A stretch of DNA of 64,000 nucleotides, taken from assembly GCF_016595435.1 (NCBI RefSeq), contig NZ_JAENIJ010000010.1, forward strand, positions 1-64,000, written 5' to 3'. Shown here in pieces: positions 35,275 through 45,400 of the stretch. Made by a program: the position numbers and the translations under genes. This DNA is from Luteolibacter pohnpeiensis. Lineage in GTDB: Bacteria; Verrucomicrobiota; Verrucomicrobiia; Verrucomicrobiales; Akkermansiaceae. Position 1 is the first letter of the stretch. Each line of letters begins with the position of its first letter. Below the pieces are notes generated by a model. That model was not told where the DNA came from. It worked only from the letters and a program-made list of their open reading frames with translations, and searched no databases.

Positions 35275-37455
35275 CTATGTATCCGACGAGCGGATACTTT
35301 CGCTTCCGGGCGGATCTGCACTTGGCAGAGTCGTCCGAGAAACAGGTATTACCGGTGCGGCTGCAGCGGTGTGGTCAGAAGCTCGCACTTCATTCCAGAT
35401 AAATCCAACGAGATTTCCGCCTGCTGAGCGAGTCAGCTCTGCAGCTCTGCGGAGTCCTTTGCGATCACTGCGACGGTCACCAACCAACAGGCAGGTGCGA
35501 TCTGCATAACGTGAAATCGCCAGCATATCACTAACAGCCAGAGCTGGAGGAGTATCGATCACAACACGATCGAACCATTTATAGGCATCTTCTAACAATG
35601 CCGGGAAACGAGTGCCTGCCAAAAGCTCGCCGGCCTTTGACTGCATCGGTCCAGAAGAGAGCAAATAAAGATTGGGCAGCGCCGTGGAAAAACAGGCGGA
35701 CGCAGCGTCCGATTCTCCGGCGAGGTATTTGCCAAGGCCGGACTCATGATCGTTGGCAAGGTGGTCGGCACTCAATCCGGCACTGCGCATGTCAGCATCT
35801 AACAACAAGGTTCGATGACCCTGCATTGCAAGAGCGGTTGCGTAATTCAGAGCGCAATAGGAACGACCTTCCTTCGAGTTGGCGCTGGCAAAAAGCACTG
35901 TCCTGGCGGTATGTCCGCCTGCAGATGGTGCGAGTGCCGCAGAAAGCAAGCGGAATGCCTCAGATGCGGGAGATTCCGGATCAGAGATCAAAAGCATCGG
36001 ACCGCCTGAGTTTTTTACGTCAGGTATCGTAGCCAGCAACGGGGCACCGACGGCGCGTGCTGCGGCAGCTGAATTGCGGATTTTCTTATCACCCAGTTCA
36101 AGACCCGTCACTAGGATCAGACTCAGGAAGCCGCCAAAGAAAGCGCCGCATCCCAGATAAACGATTTTGCGCGGGCTGTGCGGAAAGTCCGGGATCATCG
36201 GCGTATCCTGCCACCTGAGAACTGATGACGGAACGGAAGCTGCGAGTGTGGTTTCGCGAAGACGCAGTGCCACGGAATCATGCAAAGCCCGGACGGCTTC
36301 CTCATTCCGGCTCAGTACGCGGAATTGCTCGCGAATCCCTTCCACATCAACTGCCGAACTTCTTGCGGCAGCGACTTCCTTTTCGAGTTTCGACTCATGA
36401 TCGAGCACAACCTGATAGCGCTGCTCCAAGGCCTTGCCTGCTGAAGCGGCCGTCTCCGCGAGGTTTTGTTTCAGCTTCGCCAATTCAGTCGCAGCGGATT
36501 TATAGACCGGATGCAGTTCTAGATATCGCTCTTTGATTGCGGCAAATTCCGCTTCTTTTTCCTGAACCGCACGAACCTGTGAAAGAACTTCCGATGTCCG
36601 CTCAGATTGCTCGATTCCAGCCAGGGCATCCGGGTCATCCGGATTGAATTTACGGAAAGCCTCGAGTTCGGATTCGATTTTGAGCCGATCCGCCTTGGCT
36701 TCTGTTAGAGCCGAGCTCAACGCTCCTAACTCGTCGCGAGCGGCATTGCTGCCACTGGAGTCCTCCAATCCTGGAACCGGATTCGCTTTCCGAAAGTCCT
36801 GCATCTTTTGCGATGCAGCTTCCATATTCTCACGCAGTCGCGCTTCCTCGCGAGCAAGCCCTTCACTGGCTTGCTGAGTGATGGTCAGCTGTCGCTCGTT
36901 GGTCCAACGTTCATATTCGTCTACCAAGGCACCCACCAATTCCTTTGCACGCTCGGGCTTCGTGTCATCCACGGAAATGCCGATAATACGGGTCCCGCGG
37001 TTTAGTTCGACATGCACCCGTTTCGCGAGTGCAGCAGCCAACGTTTCCTTTCCCGCTCCTGGTGGAGCAAAATCAGGATCATTCGCTAGATGAAATTCAT
37101 CCACCAAACTCAGAAGGAGGATTGATGACGTCATCCCCTGCTCCACCGATCGCATTTGCTCAAGATCCTGAGACTCTTCAGGAGCAACGGCGCGGATATC
37201 GAGAATTTGTGGTGCTTGGGTACTCACATAAACCGATCCGGTGGACCGATACATTTTTGGCACTTTTTTAACAAACCACCATCCACCTGCGGCGCCCAAT
37301 GTGACGAGGAGCACGACGATCCATCCACGACGGAGCAATAAGCTCACCAGTTGACCTCCCTGCACTTTCGGCAGGAAATAAGTCGGGTCCGCACTCTGGC
37401 CGACAGGCGACGGTGCAAGCGGTGAAGACTGATCTTTGGAGGTCAGGAACGACAT
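35275..37455 (-). CDS. Wzz-type chain-length protein fused to BY-kinase-like ATPase domain
   Basis: 726 residues. A Wzz domain with the first membrane helix (GWIVVLLVTLGAAGGWWFV, about 44-62) leads to a periplasmic coiled-coil region with GNVR-like sequence and a second helix near 425 (VYLGCGAFFGGFLSLILVTG). The C-terminal CpsD/CapB-like domain spans about 500-690. Walker A is degenerate: SANSKEGRSYCALN has Arg where the invariant Lys of GEGKS(T) should be and Tyr after the Ser. Walker A' (LLLDADMR) and Walker B (VVIDTPPAL) are present. The tail SRTTLPSADPPGSESIRSSDT lacks the tyrosine cluster of active BY-kinases. It probably controls polymer length but may lack kinase activity. Confidence 0.88.
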   Translation of the reverse strand: MSFLTSKDQSSPLAPSPVGQSADPTYFLPKVQGGQLVSLLLRRGWIVVLLVTLGAAGGWWFVKKVPKMYRSTGSVYVSTQAPQILDIRAVAPEESQDLEQMRSVEQGMTSSILLLSLVDEFHLANDPDFAPPGAGKETLAAALAKRVHVELNRGTRIIGISVDDTKPERAKELVGALVDEYERWTNERQLTITQQASEGLAREEARLRENMEAASQKMQDFRKANPVPGLEDSSGSNAARDELGALSSALTEAKADRLKIESELEAFRKFNPDDPDALAGIEQSERTSEVLSQVRAVQEKEAEFAAIKERYLELHPVYKSAATELAKLKQNLAETAASAGKALEQRYQVVLDHESKLEKEVAAARSSAVDVEGIREQFRVLSRNEEAVRALHDSVALRLRETTLAASVPSSVLRWQDTPMIPDFPHSPRKIVYLGCGAFFGGFLSLILVTGLELGDKKIRNSAAAARAVGAPLLATIPDVKNSGGPMLLISDPESPASEAFRLLSAALAPSAGGHTARTVLFASANSKEGRSYCALNYATALAMQGHRTLLLDADMRSAGLSADHLANDHESGLGKYLAGESDAASACFSTALPNLYLLSSGPMQSKAGELLAGTRFPALLEDAYKWFDRVVIDTPPALAVSDMLAISRYADRTCLLVGDRRSDRKGLRRAAELTRSAGGNLVGFIWNEVRASDHTAAAAPVIPVSRTTLPSADPPGSESIRSSDT

Positions 37456-37464
37456 TTCGAGATA

Positions 37465-38073
37465 CTAAAACAGACTTTCCGAGATACTCACAACATCGCC
37501 ATCGCGTAATGGAATGTCCTTGCTTTTTCCTGTGGTGACATCGCGCAAATTGATGGTGAGGACTTCAGACTCGCCAGAAGACGAATTTCTCTTCAGATGG
37601 ATTTTGCGGTCATTTGCGATTCGAGTCAGTCCCCCCGCCATTCCAATGGCTTCGACCAAAGTCAGTTGCCTGTGCGCTGGGATTTCAAAAACACCGGGGC
37701 GTTGAGCCTGCCCCAGAACGGTGACTGTTCTTCGGATGCGATTCTCAATCGAAACACTAACTTCCGGCTTAACCAGATAACCAGCATGCAATTTGCGGGT
37801 GATCTCGGCAGCTGCCTGGTCCGTGTTGAGGCCCTCAATCCGAACGGAGCCGATCAACGGCATGCTGATGGTTCCGTCTGCTGACAGTTGTCCGCGAGTG
37901 GTGAGGTCATCTTCGCGAAAGACCCGAATCTCCACCGTATCCAAACGGCCGATCACGCCTGACGAGCCTCCTTGATCATCGGCCATGGCGGCATTCCACA
38001 CCAAGCCGATGCAAAGGGCGGCTGATGCGATAAGTCGATTCCATTTCATACGATCTAACAATTTAAAATTCAT
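37465..38073 (-). CDS. polysaccharide export protein (Wza-like, SLBB)
   Basis: About 202 residues from ATG at 38071-38073; an alternative ATG at 38047-38049 also precedes the signal peptide (MKWNRLIASAALCIGLVWNA). The poly-export domain opens IGRLDTVEIRVFREDDLTTRGQLSADG, then SMPLIGSVRIEGL. A SLBB unit follows (RRTVTVLGQAQRPGVFEIPA, LTLVEAIGMAGGLTRIANDR), ending LRDGDVVSISESLF. It is short relative to E. coli Wza (379) and lacks a lipobox and the C-terminal outer-membrane helix. It therefore probably works with the outer-membrane barrel encoded immediately upstream, whose 3' end it overlaps by about 11 bp. The kinase-fold gene starts 9 bp downstream. Confidence 0.9.
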   Translation of the reverse strand: MNFKLLDRMKWNRLIASAALCIGLVWNAAMADDQGGSSGVIGRLDTVEIRVFREDDLTTRGQLSADGTISMPLIGSVRIEGLNTDQAAAEITRKLHAGYLVKPEVSVSIENRIRRTVTVLGQAQRPGVFEIPAHRQLTLVEAIGMAGGLTRIANDRKIHLKRNSSSGESEVLTINLRDVTTGKSKDIPLRDGDVVSISESLF

Positions 38074-39319
38074 AATCCAAGCGGACTCCAACTACGTTTT
38101 GTTCATAACCGAATCCATCTTTCGTGGAACTGCTGTCCGCGATCCGATAAAATGCTTCCAAGCCGAATGAATCGGTGAATCGATATTCCACTGCAGGTCT
38201 GAGGAACCAGCTTTCATCCCGACGTCCAGCGCTCCCCGCTCCTTCAACTTGTTTATAAACCGAGCGCTCCGCTCCTGCATCCAGCTTCGCGGTCCATTTA
38301 CTTCCCAAACGTTGGGAAATCCCGATCGAAGCACCTGTGAGGCGATAGTTCTGACCGGCAAAATAGGCGGAAGCCAGTTCACGCTTATAAGCTGAAACCG
38401 ATAAAGTTGTGCCATCCTTAACGGCCCATTCAATACGGCCTTCCAAAACCGGTGCGGTGCTGTATCCGTTAGAGAAACTACGATGTTCCGCCGCTGCGCT
38501 CCACTGGACGTGAATTTTTTCACGCGGAGCCCAATCCAATGTCGCTCCCAATCGTTGGACATGCTGGTCAGATGCCTGATCCACTTCAAATTTGCCGACC
38601 CGATACGCAAATGTGATTTCCGTTTTAGGCGAATAGGCATATCTCATTGCCAATTCCCCATAATACTGCCGAGAATCTAACAAATCGCTCTCATCATAAC
38701 TCGTGGAAGCCTGACCTGCGGCAATTTCATAAGTCATTTTGCCATGAGGATTCCAACCAACACGAATCGTATTCTCCAACTCCGTGCGATCGATCTGACG
38801 TCCTACATCAGCAGTTGCCTCACCTAGTCGACGAATGGAGCCATCATACGAAATCCGTGTGGTTTGGCGGTTCCAGCCAAGTCCCAGATTTACTTCATGA
38901 TCAACTCTCTGGTCCGCATTGCCCTCTAAATAAACAACAGCCGTAGGCTTGTACGCAAACCTGACAAAGCCGGAACCGACTTCTTCCCGTTGACCTTTGC
39001 GATAAGCCATCAGCGGTGTTGCTGTTACGACAACATCGGACTTCGGGTCTTTCCGCGTAAGGGATATATTGCTGTCGTAAGCTGCAGAAAGAGTGACACC
39101 TAGTTCCCAACCTGAACGGCTTTTACCCGAGTCATCCAGCGGTATTTCAGCTGTCTCCTGACTCACACGAGTATTCACGGAATCCTCAATTCTTCCATCC
39201 TCTGGAGAGGTTGGCTGAATCGACAAATTCTGACCCACTACAGACGACAGGGTAAGAGCCCAGAATAGGGCTACAGTCCTGACAACCAAATGGGGGGACT
39301 CTGGTTCTCGTGCTACCAT
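38063..39319 (-). CDS. outer-membrane beta-barrel protein of the EPS operon
   Basis: 418 residues with a signal peptide near the N-terminus (VVRTVALFWALTLSSVVGQ). The mature protein consists of alternating amphipathic strands with the pattern Y/W-x-x-x-A-x-Y (YEIAAGQASTSYD, MRYAYSPKTEITFAYRVG, KIHVQWSAAAEHRSFS). It ends VVGVRLDYEF, an aromatic terminal residue typical of outer-membrane barrels. Such barrels occur next to PEP-CTERM-type EPS genes and may replace Wza's own outer-membrane pore. It is first gene of the minus-strand EPS block, 129 bp downstream of the PKS-NRPS stop codon. Confidence 0.82.
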   Translation of the reverse strand: MVAREPESPHLVVRTVALFWALTLSSVVGQNLSIQPTSPEDGRIEDSVNTRVSQETAEIPLDDSGKSRSGWELGVTLSAAYDSNISLTRKDPKSDVVVTATPLMAYRKGQREEVGSGFVRFAYKPTAVVYLEGNADQRVDHEVNLGLGWNRQTTRISYDGSIRRLGEATADVGRQIDRTELENTIRVGWNPHGKMTYEIAAGQASTSYDESDLLDSRQYYGELAMRYAYSPKTEITFAYRVGKFEVDQASDQHVQRLGATLDWAPREKIHVQWSAAAEHRSFSNGYSTAPVLEGRIEWAVKDGTTLSVSAYKRELASAYFAGQNYRLTGASIGISQRLGSKWTAKLDAGAERSVYKQVEGAGSAGRRDESWFLRPAVEYRFTDSFGLEAFYRIADSSSTKDGFGYEQNVVGVRLDYEF

Positions 39320-39337
39320 GTTGGGGTGACGGCTAGA

Positions 39338-39365
39338 CTAATATAACATTTTAACTTATAGACAA
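39338..39365 (-). promoter_or_regulatory. candidate promoter of the EPS export operon
   Basis: On the minus strand TTGTCT (39360-39365) and TATTAG (39338-39343) are separated by 16 bases in a very AT-rich gap, 19 bases upstream of the start codon. The match to sigma70 is weak, and other AT-rich hexamers nearby are equally possible. Confidence 0.3.
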
Positions 39366-39423
39366 GTTTTATAAAGGAATGGGTGTATTAAAAATTCAAT
39401 CGATTTATTTATTGTTTAAATCC

Positions 39424-39442
39424 AATTATTACGATAATAATT
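39424..39442. other. AT-rich perfect inverted repeat after PKS-NRPS gene
   Basis: AATTATTA, 3-base spacer, TAATAATT, located 6 bases downstream of the PKS-NRPS stop codon. It has no GC stem, so it is not a classical terminator; it could be an operator for the EPS operon that starts at 39319. Confidence 0.4.
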
Positions 39443-39448
39443 TATAAT

Positions 39449-42400
39449 TTATGATATTACACGTTTCTTAAATTCTTGAGCGAGCGGTTCTGCATTTCCA
39501 GCAGCAAACATGGTGAGATGGCCACCAGGAACATCCACGACATCCATGGAATTCACCAAGCTTGACCAGCCGTAATCCTCAGGAACTTCGAATTTATCAT
39601 TCACGGAGGACGCGCGGAAAAGTGTCAGCTTACCAGCATACGATGTGGGGCGGTAGCGTCGCATCACATTGTAATGCGCTTCACGAAGCTGGATTGCCCT
39701 GAGTTCAGTATGTGCCGAAGCTGGCTCAGCGGCGACGGCAGCGGTTTGCTCGGATTTCACTCGCCGGTTTGTTTCGATCCCATCGCGGAATCGGCCTGCC
39801 AGTGTTTTGATCCGTTCAAGCAATGGCTGATCTCCCTGAGACTGCCAGTAAACCGAAACGCGTTCTTTGAATGAATATTCACGAACCTCGACCGCCGGAT
39901 TCACGGTATCGAACAAGGCAAGGAATGGAACATTCTCACCCGCATCCGACAGCTGCCGCGCCATCTCGTAGGCCATGACCCCACCGTAGGAATAGCCTGC
40001 TAACAAATACGGACCATTCGGTCTCGTGGCGCGTATCAACTCGATGTATTTGGCAGCAGTTTGTTCGATCGATTCAAGTTCGATGACCTCGCTGCTGCCA
40101 AGGTCTGGAGATTCGATGGCGTAAAAAGGCCGATCATCCGGCAAGCGGTTGGCCAGCTCTCGGTAAAACAAAATTCCGCCATCACCGCCGTGAATGGCAA
40201 AAATCGGCGGCAATTCCCCATTCCCCTGAACTTCGACCAAATGATCCGCAAGGGCGGGAGTCGAAGGAATTTCATCTGGGTGGGCTCCCGCTTCGATCAA
40301 TGTCGAAAGCAAACGGATCGTTCTCGCTTTCAATAAGGTCGAAAGTGGCAACGAAACTCCCAGGTCACGTCGAATCCTGGAGAACATCCGCAATGCCATC
40401 AGAGAATTGCCACCAGCTTCAAAGAAATCATCGTCTCTGGCGATTTCTTCAATTCCTAACAGCTCTTCCCAGAGCTCTCCTAAGCGTATCTCAACCGCGC
40501 CTTCCGGCATCTGATGAACCGAGGCATCGCGTTGCTTCGGCCGGGGCAAAAGTTTCACATCAATCTTGCCATTCGCATTCACGGGCATCCGATCCACTGC
40601 GAGGAATCGGTCGGGTTCCATGTACGATGGAAGTCGTTCGCCGATCCAGGCTTTCAGATCACTCACCCCCAGCTCTGCACCATCGCCGACAAACCAAGCC
40701 AGCAGACGTTTACCACTGGAACCATCGCCATCTACAGCCACCTTGCATTGCCGGATCCGCGGATGATCTAACAACACTCGCTCAATTTCACGGATCTCAA
40801 TCCGGTATCCTCGAATTTTGACCTGGTCATCTTTCCGCCCCATGAACTCAACGGTTCCATCTTTTCTCCAGCGGCAAAGATCACCGGTTCGATACATTCG
40901 CTCACCATCATGGCCCGGGAGAGGATTCATCACGAAAACCTCGTCGCTCAGCTTCGGTTGATTCAGATAACCCAACGCCAACCCGCTGCCTCCACAGCAA
41001 AGCTCTCCGGTCTTACCAATCGCACACGGCCTGCCATGCTGATCCAAAATGTAAACGGATGTCCCGGCGATTGGCTTCCCGATCGGTATGGTGCCACTGG
41101 CTACGTCTTCTTTTCGGATCGTATGACAAGTCGTGAAGGTCGTATTCTCCGTGGGGCCATAGCCATTGATCAGTCGAAGATTCGGGAGTTCTCCCAAAAC
41201 CAGGTTGGCATGACTCGGAGAAATCACATCACCACCTGCAAGAAGCTGCCGGACATTCCGCAGCTCGTCGAGATGTTCCTCGACCATTAACTCAAACAAC
41301 CCCGCCGTGAGCCACAATGTAGTCACGCCTGCGTGTTTCACCGTCGCAGCCAAATCAGCCAACGACGATTCAGGTTCTCCCAATACCAAACGCCCCCCAT
41401 TCAGAAGCGCGCCAAAAATCTCAAAGGTCGCGGCATCAAAGGCAATCGTCGATCCCTGAAGAAGGATTTCATCCGGACCCAGATCGCAGTAATTTGCGGC
41501 ACCGACCAATCGCAAAACTCCCTGATGGGGAATGACAGCGCCTTTAGGAATCCCGGTCGACCCAGAGGTAAACAGCACATAGGCGGGATCCTCTGGTCCA
41601 CGCGCAACCAGTGCGAAGGATTCATCGGGTAAATGGTTTGGATTGATATAAACTCGATCATCGTCAAGTGATGCATCCGAGATGACGACTTTCACCGTAG
41701 CTTCTTCGAAAATCTGCTTTTTCCGAGCATCGGGATATTTCGAATCAACCGGCACATAGCATCCACCCGCTTCCAAAACGGCTAGAACCGAGGCGATCAG
41801 CTCAGGACTTCTCGGCAAGTCGATACCGACGCAGTCACCAGCGGTCACCCCCGATCGAGCAAGAGCCGACGCAATCGAAGAAACCTTCGCGGCCAATTCA
41901 GTATATGACCAGTTGCCTTGCTTCCAAGACAGCGCAGTCCGTTCAGAATGCTCAGCGCATACGTTTCGGAATCGGTCACTGATCGATCCCGAAATTTCAG
42001 GCAGTTCGGTCGTCGACCAGTCTTCTGTTGCAATCGATGTGTTTTCGATTTTCTCGGTGAAATTCGAAAGTCGAATATTTGGCTCCTCAGCAATCTTCAG
42101 CAGAAGCTCACAGTAGCGGTTCAACCAATCGAGCATCGTCGACTCATCGAGACGCAGACGATTGTAGGTCGATGATAACAGCAGCCCATCCGGCAACTGC
42201 ATGATGTTCAGGAAAATGGTCGAATTGCTATATCTTGCAGCGACGGTCTCGACCTTGGTTTCCAATCCGGCAAATGCGCCAAGATCCCCGGAAGGTTCGA
42301 AGTTGAAGATATATTCCATCAATGGCCGCCGACCGCCATCGCGATCGACTTTCAATGCGCGGAGGAGCTGGCCGTAGGTCAGACTTCCATGTTCGATTGC

Positions 42401-45400
42401 ATCCATTTGCTGCGCCGATGCATGGCTGGTCAGTTCCTTGAAAGTCGAACGTCCATCAACTTTCGCCAACAGTGGCAAAAAGTTCACGCAATGACCGACC
42501 AACCGCTCATCACCATCCTGCATCTGTCCGGCTACCGGGAAGGTCATGACAAATTCATCCTGGCCACTGAGTTGATGGAGAAATGCCTGAAATCCTGCCA
42601 GCATCGTGCTGTTCAGAGTCGCGCCGCAGGTCGCCGCAAGTTTGCGCAACTTTTTCAACACCTGTCCATCGAAGGTCACTTCACACGTCGCAGATGCGTA
42701 ATCCGGCACCAGTCCGAAATCGTGATCCAAAGGCAAATCGAGCTCCGATACTCCGCTGGCAAAATATTGCTCCCACCATGTCAGATCCGTGCTGTCAACA
42801 GCACGCCCGGCATGGCGCAATGCTCGGTCAACCACCGAGGGTGCACCTTTCAATATCGGACGTTTCCCAGCAACACGGGCTTGATAACATTCCTGAAATT
42901 CCTGAACCAGAACTTCGAACGACCAACCATCGCAAGCGATGTGATGGGCGGCAAATTGCAACACCCATTCCAGGTCTGACAGCTGAATGATCACCACCCG
43001 GAACAACGGTCCATGGGCGAGATCAAATGGAGTTTCACGCTGGCTTTCGCCGATTTTCCTTACGGCCTCAGCTTGATCGGTAACGCCTGTTAGATTCTCA
43101 AAGATCACAGAAGCGGTTTGTGCCGGATCGATAACAAAGGCCTCGCTGTGAGGATCAGGGAGTCTCATCCGCAAGGCATCATGCCGGTCGACCAAATCCT
43201 GAATCGACAATTCGATGGCGGCTCGGTTCGCCGGGCCTTGCAACCGCAGTTGCAGCATTTCATTGAACGCCAAATTCGCTTCATTTCCCATCAGGGACGC
43301 AAGCCAGATCTCTGACATTGGCTCGGTCATTGGGAACGGGCCGCGAGCCCCAACACGATCTGCCGAAAATTCGATGGATGGAGGTTTTGCGAAAAATTCG
43401 CCTTCCTGAAGCTCGGCAATCGTTTCTCGGAATGCCTCGATAACGCGATCCACGTCCGCATCGGTATGTTCAGCTGTTAGATAAAAAGGCAGCCCCTCCA
43501 TCGCGAAGATTCCTTTTTCGCGGAGATGATAGTAAACAAGATTGCCATGCTTCACATGATCCCCGATGCGCAGATACATCTGTGAACCGAAGTTTACCAT
43601 GCGGATTTCAATTCCCTGGTCGCGGAAAAGCCTGTCCACGGTTTTTGCCAAGCGATCGGCACGTTGACGGATCCGATCCCAATATTCGGGACCTTGGGTC
43701 ATCAAATACTTCAGCACCGCACGGCACGCGGCCATGGCCAAGGGCAAGCGAACGAACGTGCCGGCAAAGAAAGTCACTTCCTTTTCCGGGAACGAGTCAT
43801 CGCCATATTGCCAAAATCCACCATCGAAGGTGTCCATGTATTTGGCTTTTCCACCAATAACACCAATCGGCAGCGCACCGCCGCCGAACACTTTGCCATA
43901 AGTCGCAAGATCCGCCCGAATGCCATACAGTTCCTGTGCACCACCAAGCCCCTGACGCAGACCGGTGATTACTTCATCGAACACCAGAAGAAACCCGTGT
44001 TCCTCACTGATTTTTTTGACTTCGTGGACGAAATCGATGGGGATCAATTCCGGTTGGCGGCTTTGCACAGGCTCCACCAGAACAGCAGCGAGTTCGTGCG
44101 CCACTTCGCGGATCATCTCCAATGCTTCTGGTTTCCCCCACGGAACAACGATGACATCGCCGACGGCTGCATCAGGAATACCCGGTGCCAGAGGCAATGT
44201 CCGACGGCGGGCTCCTTTGCCAACGCTGCGCACTAACACAGGGTCAAAGTTGCCGTGATAGTCTTTATCAAAAACGAGAATCTTATCGCGCCCGGTTACA
44301 GTTCGTGAAATTCGCATCGCCGCCTGCACCGCTTCGGAGCCGGTGTTCAGGAAGCAAACCCGTTCATTTCCGGTGGCTTCACAAAACAGCTTGGAGGTTT
44401 CCATCGCAGCCTCGCATTGCGGGCCGATTTCGAGTCCCGTCGCAAGTTGGGCCTGGATTGCTTCCGTTACATAATCCGGTGAATGGCCGAGGAAATTCGG
44501 GCCAAATCCGTTGACCATATCGATGTATTCATTGCCATCGACATCCCACATTTTCGAGCCCTTCATGCGGTTGGCAACGACCTGATAAACCATCTCTTTC
44601 CAGAGCCGGTTGAAGCCGTTCACGGTGCGGGGATCGGCGTGCCACGGTCGATACTGCTGCGTCAGTTCCTTCGACTTCGCGGTTTTCGCATTGTATCGCT
44701 TGGTGAGGGCATCCAGATGAGATTGCTGCTTTTCGGTTAGATCGTTTTGGGTCGAGACACGATCAATCCGCGTACGCGGACCCGAAACTCCGGACTCAAC
44801 CTCCGGTTCATCGGAAGCCTGGACTTCTACGACTTTTGCGGTAGGTGCGGCAGGTTTCACTGCCTCTTTATCGGACTGTGTAACATTGGCCTCAAGGTGT
44901 GCCGCCAAACTTCCGAGGGTTGGAAAATTCTGCATCAAGTCCCGGAAGCTGATTGCGATGCCGAACGCCTTTTGCAGCTCACGCGCAGCTTGGGTGAGCA
45001 ACAGGGAATCGAAGCCCAATTCAAGAAAACTGGCCTCCGCAGCCATCTCTTCGGCTGGGATACCAGACAGATCCTCCAGAACTTCCCGCGCTTGATCTAA
45101 CAAACCAGCCGGTTGAGCTGTAGACGAAACCTCTTCGACCGTTGTCCCGTCAGTAGGTTCAATCTGACTGACCGCCACATCTTGAGGAGACAAGACGATC
45201 GGTTGATCCAAAATCCGACAAGGCAACCAGTGACGCTTGCGTTGGAACGGATAGGTCGGAAGCGGAACCCTGTGTGCTGGAATATCGTGATGCACTGCCA
45301 GCCAATCGACTGCCACACCGCGACACCATAATTCTCCGAGTGTCTGCAGCATTCTCAGACGATCCGGCTCACCCTTGGCTGGATGCTCGCAGCTTGCTAA

